Shown here: positions 33,206-38,603 of the stretch, piece after piece
Position numbering within the stretch: position 1 is the stretch's first letter
Layout of the letters: each line of letters opens with the position of its first letter
DNA from: Coprococcus sp.
GTDB taxonomy: Bacteria > Bacillota > Clostridia > Lachnospirales > Lachnospiraceae
Reading direction: 5' to 3'
Assembly: GCA_016297325.1 (NCBI GenBank)
Contig: JAEDGW010000011.1
Coordinates: forward strand, 1 to 38,603
Length of the DNA: 38,603 nt
Made by a program: the position numbers and the translations under genes
The notes under the pieces: generated by a model
What the model saw: the letters and a program-made list of their open reading frames with translations, nothing else
Databases searched by the model: none
Told to the model about the DNA's origin: nothing

Positions 33206-34444
33206 ATGCAGGACAAACTGTTACAGACGCCGGATGGGGTCAGGGATACCTATGATGTAGAATGTAAGAAGAAGAGAAAGGTGCTCCATGAGATCCATAA
33301 TGTTCTGGAGTTATACAGCTATCATGATATAGAGACACCTACATTTGAGTTTTTTGATATATTCAACAGAGATAAGGGGTCTGCACCGTCGAATGAGATG
33401 TACAAATTCTTCGACAGGGACAACAATACTCTTGTCCTCAGACCGGATATCACACCTTCGATCGCAAGATGTGTTGCAAAATATTACGCAGACGAGGAGC
33501 TTCCTGTACGACTCTGTTACACAGGAAACACCTATACCAACACTTTAAAGCTTCAGGGTAAGCTGAAAGAAGTTACACAGATCGGTGCAGAGCTTGTAAA
33601 TGACGATTCATCTGCTGCAGATGCCGAGATCATCGCAACTGTCATTGACTGTTTCAAGAAAGTTGGTATAAAGGACTTCCAGATAGAGATAGGACAGATC
33701 GATTATTTCAAGGGACTTGTTGCTGAGTCCGGTATAAGCGAGGACGAAGAGGAGATGATCAAGGAATATATCCACATCAAGAATTTCTTCGGACTTGAGG
33801 AGTATGTTGCGGATCTTGATATAAGCGATGCATTAAAGAAAGCGTTCGCATCATTTAACACTCTTTTCGGCGGTATATCAATGCTTGATGAAGCTGAGAA
33901 ATATGTGTCAAATGAGACATCTCTCGAGGCTGTAAGACGTCTTAGAAGAGTGTATCAGGCACTTGAGTCATATGGCTGCACAGATCATGTAAGTTTTGAT
34001 CTCGGAGTCCTTGACGGATACAATTACTATACAGGAATCATATTCAGAGGTTACACGTACGGAACCGGAGACGCTGTTGTCAAAGGCGGACGTTATAACA
34101 ATCTCCTCAGACAGTTTGGAAAGGATGCTCCGTCCATCGGATTTGCGTTTATCATTGAGGAACTTATGATGGCACTTGACAGACAGAATATAGAGGTAGA
34201 GGTAGACTATTCAAATACCATAGTGCTTTATGACACAGAGAACCAGGACAGAGCCATAAAGGCTGGAATGAAATTCCGTGCCCAGGGAAGAAAAATTGAG
34301 CTCATAAGAAAGTCACACAGAAAGACCATCGAGGATTATCTTGAGTATGCAAAGAGAGAGCATTTCTCAGGCCTCATGTACTTTGATGCTTCGGGCAGGG
34401 CTGTGGCTTACGATCTGCTTTCCGGAACTGAGACAGAACTTTGA
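33206..34444 (+). CDS. hisZ: ATP phosphoribosyltransferase regulatory subunit HisZ
   Basis: The 412-residue protein resembles histidyl-tRNA synthetase (DGVRDTYDVE, EMYKFFDRDNNTLVLRPDIT, VRLCYTGNTY) but lacks the anticodon-binding domain character and partners with short HisG. HisZ with HisG forms the histidine-sensitive first enzyme of the pathway. The HisRS-like alternative is unlikely because hisG (short form) is next. GAGGAG lies about seven bases before the ATG. Confidence 0.92.
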   Translation: MQDKLLQTPDGVRDTYDVECKKKRKVLHEIHNVLELYSYHDIETPTFEFFDIFNRDKGSAPSNEMYKFFDRDNNTLVLRPDITPSIARCVAKYYADEELPVRLCYTGNTYTNTLKLQGKLKEVTQIGAELVNDDSSAADAEIIATVIDCFKKVGIKDFQIEIGQIDYFKGLVAESGISEDEEEMIKEYIHIKNFFGLEEYVADLDISDALKKAFASFNTLFGGISMLDEAEKYVSNETSLEAVRRLRRVYQALESYGCTDHVSFDLGVLDGYNYYTGIIFRGYTYGTGDAVVKGGRYNNLLRQFGKDAPSIGFAFIIEELMMALDRQNIEVEVDYSNTIVLYDTENQDRAIKAGMKFRAQGRKIELIRKSHRKTIEDYLEYAKREHFSGLMYFDASGRAVAYDLLSGTETEL

Positions 34445-34561
34445 TATCATGGATTTGAGACGATAGAAAGACTGTTGATTGAAGTGTTACAGAGTAGTAT
34501 AGCATTGAACACAGATAGACATTGATATGAGATATAATAAATTTGAAAGGTTTATAAGACT

Positions 34562-35215
34562 ATGAGATATTTGACATTTGCACTTGCGAAAGGCCGTCTG
34601 GCAAAGAAGACACTTGCACTGCTTGAGCAGATAGGTATAACATGTGAGGAGATGAAAGACCCGGATACAAGAAAGCTTATATTTGTAAACGAGGAACTCA
34701 AGATGAAATTCTTCCTATCGAAGGCTACGGATGTTCCTACATATGTAGAGTATGGAGCTGCGGATATAGGTGTTGTTGGAAAAGATACGATACTTGAGGA
34801 GGGCAGAAACCTGTACGAGGTCATGGATCTCGGATTTGGTAAATGCCGCATGTGCGTATGCGGCCCGGCATCAGCCAGGGAGCTGCTGAAGAAGAATGAG
34901 ATAATAAGGGTGGCAAGTAAGTACCCGGTTATTGCGAAGGATTATTTTAACAACCGCAAGCACCAGACAGTTGAGATCATAAAGCTGAACGGATCTGTGG
35001 AGCTGGCACCGATCGTTGGACTGTCAGAGGTTATCGTTGATATAGTTGAGACCGGAAGCACACTCAGGGAGAACGGACTTGAGGTTCTTGAGGAGATATG
35101 TCCGCTTTCAGCCAGAATGGTTGTCAACCAGGTCAGCCTGAAGATGGAGAATGAGAGAATCCACAAACTCCTTGCAGATCTCAACAGACTGATAAAGGAA
35201 GATGCACAGCAGTAG
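34562..35215 (+). CDS. hisG: ATP phosphoribosyltransferase HisG, short form
   Basis: The 217-residue protein has the HisG core (FALAKGRLAKKTLALLEQIG, YGAADIGVVGKDTILEEG, the PRPP site EVIVDIVETGSTLRENGLEV) but no C-terminal regulatory domain. It is therefore the HisZ-dependent form. It condenses ATP and PRPP. It lies 117 bases after hisZ without a visible terminator. A weak AAAGG site precedes the ATG. Confidence 0.95.
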   Translation: MRYLTFALAKGRLAKKTLALLEQIGITCEEMKDPDTRKLIFVNEELKMKFFLSKATDVPTYVEYGAADIGVVGKDTILEEGRNLYEVMDLGFGKCRMCVCGPASARELLKKNEIIRVASKYPVIAKDYFNNRKHQTVEIIKLNGSVELAPIVGLSEVIVDIVETGSTLRENGLEVLEEICPLSARMVVNQVSLKMENERIHKLLADLNRLIKEDAQQ

Positions 35216-35278
35216 ATACTGTTCACAGAAATTGCATGGCATATTATGTGAAATTTATTATACGGAGGATTTACAGAC

Positions 35279-36571
35279 ATGAGAATAGTAAAGCTTAATT
35301 CAGAGACAAAGAAAGATCTTTTGAGCAATCTTTTGAAGAGAAGTCCTAACAATTTTGGTGATTTTGCCGAGACAGTCCAGGGCATAGTAGATGATGTCAG
35401 GGATAACGGTGACGCAGCACTTTTTTCATACACGAAGAAGTTTGACAAAGCAGATATAACATCTGAGAATGTCCGTGTCACAAAGGAAGAGATAGAGTAC
35501 GCTTACACACAGGTGAGTGACGAGCTTCTCGACGTTATCAGAAAGGCAAAGAAGAATATATGGGAGTACCATGAGAAGCAGAAGCAGTATAGCTGGTTTG
35601 ATTCCAAGCCAAATGGAACTCTTCTCGGACAGAAGGTCACAGCTCTTGCATCTGTAGGCGTGTATGTACCAGGCGGTAAAGCTGTATATCCTTCATCAGT
35701 TCTTATGAATGTCATGCCGGCAAAGGTTGCTGGTGTTGAGAAGATAGTTATGACCACCCCTTGCAATGCGCAGGGCGAGGTGTACGCTACAACACTTGTA
35801 GCTGCAAATGAGGCCGGAGTTGACGAGATCTACAAAGCAGGCGGTGCCCAGGCGATAGCTGCACTTGCATATGGTACAGAGTCAATTCCAAAGGTAGACA
35901 AGATAGTCGGACCTGGAAATATATTTGTCGCACTTGCAAAGCGTGCCGTATACGGACACGTAAGCATTGATTCCATAGCAGGTCCTTCCGAGGTCATGGT
36001 TCTTGCGGATGAGACTGCAAATGCAAGATATGTAGCTGCCGATCTGCTCTCACAGGCAGAGCATGACGAGATGGCTTCAGCTATACTTGTGACAACTTCA
36101 TGTGAGCTTGCGGAGAAGGTGTCTGTCCAGGTAGACAAGTTCATCGAAGAACTCTCAAGAAAAGAGATCATGAGAAAGTCGATCGACAATTATGGATATA
36201 TACTCCTTGCAGACAATATGGCCGATGCCATAGATGCTGTAAATGATATTGCTTCAGAGCATCTTGAGATCGTCACAGCAAATCCATTTGACGTGATGAC
36301 AAGAGTTAAGAATGCAGGAGCTATATTCATTGGGGAGTATTCATCAGAGCCTCTGGGAGATTATTTTGCCGGACCTAACCATGTACTTCCGACAAACGGA
36401 ACTGCAAAGTTCTTCTCACCGCTCTCAGTTGACGATTTCATCAAGAAATCAAGCATAATTTATTACTCAAGAGAGGCGCTCGAGGCAGTACACACAGACA
36501 TAGAGACATTCGCAAAAGCAGAGCAGCTCACTGCCCATGCAAATTCTATTGCTGTAAGATTTGAAAAATAA
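35279..36571 (+). CDS. hisD: Histidinol dehydrogenase
   Basis: The 430-residue enzyme oxidises histidinol to histidine in two NAD-dependent steps. Conserved features include YVPGGKAVYPSSVLMN, KIVGPGNIFVALAKR and GPSEVMVLAD, the Zn-binding region LSQAEHDEMA, the catalytic EHLEIV and the terminal GPNHVLPTNGTAKF. The length is normal for HisD. CGGAGG lies about ten bases before the ATG. hisB follows 48 bases on. Confidence 0.97.
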   Translation: MRIVKLNSETKKDLLSNLLKRSPNNFGDFAETVQGIVDDVRDNGDAALFSYTKKFDKADITSENVRVTKEEIEYAYTQVSDELLDVIRKAKKNIWEYHEKQKQYSWFDSKPNGTLLGQKVTALASVGVYVPGGKAVYPSSVLMNVMPAKVAGVEKIVMTTPCNAQGEVYATTLVAANEAGVDEIYKAGGAQAIAALAYGTESIPKVDKIVGPGNIFVALAKRAVYGHVSIDSIAGPSEVMVLADETANARYVAADLLSQAEHDEMASAILVTTSCELAEKVSVQVDKFIEELSRKEIMRKSIDNYGYILLADNMADAIDAVNDIASEHLEIVTANPFDVMTRVKNAGAIFIGEYSSEPLGDYFAGPNHVLPTNGTAKFFSPLSVDDFIKKSSIIYYSREALEAVHTDIETFAKAEQLTAHANSIAVRFEK

Positions 36572-36619
36572 CCGGATTTGATATAGAATAGAGGAATATG
36601 GGAAGGAGAACAAAAAGAC

Positions 36620-37222
36620 GTGGCAGAAAAGGCAGCAAGAATCGCAAAGATAACAAGGACAACAAACGAGACTGATATCACCCTTGAACTTAACATAGAC
36701 GGCAAGGGACAGTCCAAGATAGATACAGGTATAGGATTTTTTGATCACATGCTCACAAGCTTTGCAAAGCATGGATTCTTTGATCTGAATGTAACCGTGA
36801 AGGGAGATCTGTATGTTGACTGTCATCACACCATAGAGGATGTCGGCATCGTTCTTGGAAAAGCTATAAAGGAGGCTGTCGGTGAGAAGAAGGCCATCAA
36901 GAGATTTGGCAATTTCTTTCTCCCAATGGATGAGACACTTGTCATGTGTGCCATTGATCTGTCCGGCCGTCCTTATCTTGTGTATGATCTGACTCTTCAG
37001 ACAGAGAGGGTTGGATATTTCGATACACAGATGGTGAAGGAATTCTTCTATGCTGTATCGTATGCGGCTGAGATGAACCTCAACCTCAAGCAGTTCTCCG
37101 GAGAGAATGACCACCATATAATAGAGGCTGCGTTCAAAGCATTTGCAAAGGCTCTGGATGAAGCTACAACCTATGACAGAAGATTAAATGGAAAAGTGCT
37201 TTCGACAAAGGGCACACTGTAG
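36620..37222 (+). CDS. hisB: Imidazoleglycerol-phosphate dehydratase
   Basis: The 200-residue protein is the monofunctional dehydratase, without the phosphatase half of E. coli HisB. GIGFFDHMLTSFAKHGFFDL and DCHHTIEDVGIVLGKA are the metal-binding His clusters, and SGENDHHIIEAAFKAFAKAL is the C-terminal one. A GTG start at 36620 with GGAAGGAG eleven bases upstream is chosen, as no ATG fits the conserved N-terminus. The phosphatase (HisK/HisN) must be elsewhere. Confidence 0.96.
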   Translation: MAEKAARIAKITRTTNETDITLELNIDGKGQSKIDTGIGFFDHMLTSFAKHGFFDLNVTVKGDLYVDCHHTIEDVGIVLGKAIKEAVGEKKAIKRFGNFFLPMDETLVMCAIDLSGRPYLVYDLTLQTERVGYFDTQMVKEFFYAVSYAAEMNLNLKQFSGENDHHIIEAAFKAFAKALDEATTYDRRLNGKVLSTKGTL

Positions 37223-37239
37223 GGAGGTGCTGGTTCACT

Positions 37240-38514
37240 ATGGATAACGAGATGATTTATAAGAAGATCATTCCATGTCTTGATCTTGCGAATGCGGTGG
37301 AGATGGCAAAGTATTACAATGATGCCGGAGCCGATGAAATCGCATATTTTGACAGCAAGGCGACAAAAGAGGGAAGAGACCCGAATGTTGCGGTTATCAG
37401 ACAGATATGTGATAGTGTTGATATTCCACTTATAGCCTGTGGAGGCGTCAGAAAGCTGGATGATGTCAAGAAACTTCTCTATGCCGGGGCATCTAAGGTT
37501 TGTATGAAGTCTGCGGCACTTGCAACACCTGAGCTTGTCAGCGCGGCTGCTGACAGATTTGGTTCAGAGAGGATCATATGCACCATAGATCTAAGTGAGT
37601 GCGATGACCCTGTCGGCTATGCAAGAAAGTTAAGGGAACTTGGAGCAGGTGAACTCCTTCTGCTTCACAACAATATGGTTCCCGAATATATGGATATAGT
37701 CAGGGCGATCCGTGAGAATGTGGCACTTCCGGTAATCGTATCAACATACTCGACAAATGGCGAGGCAGTTGCGGAGATGCTCAAGGATACGAATGCTGAG
37801 TCGATATCTCTGTACAATCTCCAGAAGATGGATATAATGGAGATCAAGCAGGCTTGTAAAGCGGAGAACGTGGATGCCAATCTATTTGAATCATCCATGT
37901 CGTTTGATGAGTTTAAGCTGAACTCGGACGGACTTATCCCATGTGTTACGCAGCATTATAAGACCGGTGAGGTGCTGATGGTTGCATATATGAACAAAGA
38001 GTCATACGAGAAGACTATCAGAACCGGCAGGATGACTTATTGGAGCAGAAGTCGCAATGAGCTTTGGACAAAGGGCGATACATCAGGACATTATCAGTTC
38101 GTGAAATCGCTTACTATAGATTGTGACAAGGATACGATCCTTGCAAAGGTTTCCCAGATTGGCGCAGCATGCCACACAGGAAGCCGGACATGCTTCTTTA
38201 CAGATCTTGTGAAGAAGGATTACAATGATACTAATCCTCTCAAAGTATTTGAGGAGGTGTATAATACCATAAGAGACAGGAAGGAAAATCCGGTAGATGG
38301 AGCATATACCAACTATCTCTTTGACAAGGGTATTGATAAGATCCTGAAGAAGGTTGGAGAGGGCGCAACTGAGATAGTCATTGCGGCCAAGAATCCTGAT
38401 TCAGAGGATATAAAATATGAAATATCTGACTTCCTTTACCATCTCATGGTTCTGATGGTGGAGAAAGGTATCGGCTGGAAAGACATAACAGAAGAGCTGG
38501 CTGACAGAAGATAG
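37240..38514 (+). CDS. hisIE: HisF-like domain fused to HisI (PRA-CH) and HisE (PRA-PH)
   Basis: The 424-residue protein has three parts. Residues 5-205 resemble the HisF/HisA barrel (KKIIPCLDLA, IPLIACGGVRKLDDV, SERIICTIDLS). Residues about 218-318 are HisI, phosphoribosyl-AMP cyclohydrolase (MTYWSRSRNELWTKGDTSGH, DCDKDTIL, ACHTGSRTCFF). Residues about 330-424 are HisE, phosphoribosyl-ATP pyrophosphatase. HisIE does steps 2 and 3 of histidine synthesis. In the barrel, Asp residues matching HisF D11 and D130 remain, but the first loop is shortened and the C-terminal phosphate-binding Gly-Gly turn reads STYST. Its HisF activity is therefore doubtful. GGGAGG precedes the ATG by about 12 bases. 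Confidence 0.88.
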   Translation: MDNEMIYKKIIPCLDLANAVEMAKYYNDAGADEIAYFDSKATKEGRDPNVAVIRQICDSVDIPLIACGGVRKLDDVKKLLYAGASKVCMKSAALATPELVSAAADRFGSERIICTIDLSECDDPVGYARKLRELGAGELLLLHNNMVPEYMDIVRAIRENVALPVIVSTYSTNGEAVAEMLKDTNAESISLYNLQKMDIMEIKQACKAENVDANLFESSMSFDEFKLNSDGLIPCVTQHYKTGEVLMVAYMNKESYEKTIRTGRMTYWSRSRNELWTKGDTSGHYQFVKSLTIDCDKDTILAKVSQIGAACHTGSRTCFFTDLVKKDYNDTNPLKVFEEVYNTIRDRKENPVDGAYTNYLFDKGIDKILKKVGEGATEIVIAAKNPDSEDIKYEISDFLYHLMVLMVEKGIGWKDITEELADRR

Positions 38515-38532
38515 AGTGGAGGATAACAGACA

Positions 38533-38603
38533 ATGCAAAATTATGGCGTGAATGAACTGAGAAAGATGTTTCTGGAATTCATGGAGAGCAAGGGTCATCT
38601 GAG
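38533..38603 (+). CDS. alaS: Alanine-tRNA ligase, N-terminal start (continues past window)
   Basis: The first 23 codons (MQNYGVNELRKMFLEFMESK then GHL) match the conserved N-terminus of AlaS. GGAGG lies about ten bases before ATG 38533. It starts 18 bases after hisIE, so the his cluster may read into alaS, and hisA, hisF, hisH and hisC are not next to it. Confidence 0.88.
   Translation, partial: MQNYGVNELRKMFLEFMESKGHL

Overview
The window is a gene-dense piece of a low-to-medium GC Gram-positive chromosome. It most resembles an anaerobic Clostridia/Lachnospiraceae (Coprococcus-like) genome. Signs of this are an IspH-ribosomal protein S1 fusion, SigE/SpoIIGA sporulation genes, a class B sortase, a Csp-like subtilase, stand-alone PurO-type IMP cyclohydrolase and AICAR transformylase genes under a ZTP riboswitch, a two-FeoA Feo system, and a HisZ/short-HisG histidine cluster. 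AGA arginine codons dominate. Species cannot be fixed from the sequence alone. No phage, transposon, CRISPR array or defence island is visible.

Layout. 1-515: 3' end of a biotin-dependent carboxyltransferase gene and its terminator. 599-4617: BaiN/YhiN-type flavoprotein, cmk, and the ispH-rpsA fusion, closed by a strong terminator. 4689-5774 (minus): RNase H-like exonuclease. 5847-13377: ruvA-ruvB, zapA, U32 protein, FtsW/RodA-family protein and a class B penicillin-binding protein (DNA repair, cell division and cell wall). 13540-14892: Nudix hydrolase and class B sortase. 14999-15127 (minus): tRNA-Leu(CAA) with its promoter. 15157-18571: small orphan protein, sigE and a shortened spoIIGA (minus), and a Csp-like subtilisin. 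18692-20295: pssA and psd (phosphatidylethanolamine synthesis). 20384-24502: DtxR-type repressor divergent from feoA-feoA-feoB and a Cys-rich FeoB-associated peptide, with two matching palindromic operators and a highly folded feoB leader. 24567-26957: ZTP riboswitch with the last two steps of purine synthesis. 27056-33065: TPR membrane protein, small alarmone synthetase, RsmF-like methyltransferase, SDR enzyme, orphan membrane protein, RluA-family pseudouridine synthase and RecU. 33097-38514: hisZ-hisG-hisD-hisB-his(F-like)IE behind a perfect consensus promoter. 38533-end: start of alaS.

Most genes are ordinary housekeeping. The observations most worth a second look are: (i) a near-consensus promoter, an AT-rich codon island and a strong internal Shine-Dalgarno in the ispH half of the fusion, which could make free S1; (ii) SpoIIGA reduced to its protease domain next to an otherwise intact sigE with an atypical pro-sequence, and three tandem consensus DnaA boxes upstream; (iii) a leader of about seven consecutive hairpins before feoB; (iv) a HisF-like barrel that seems to have lost a phosphate site, fused to HisIE.
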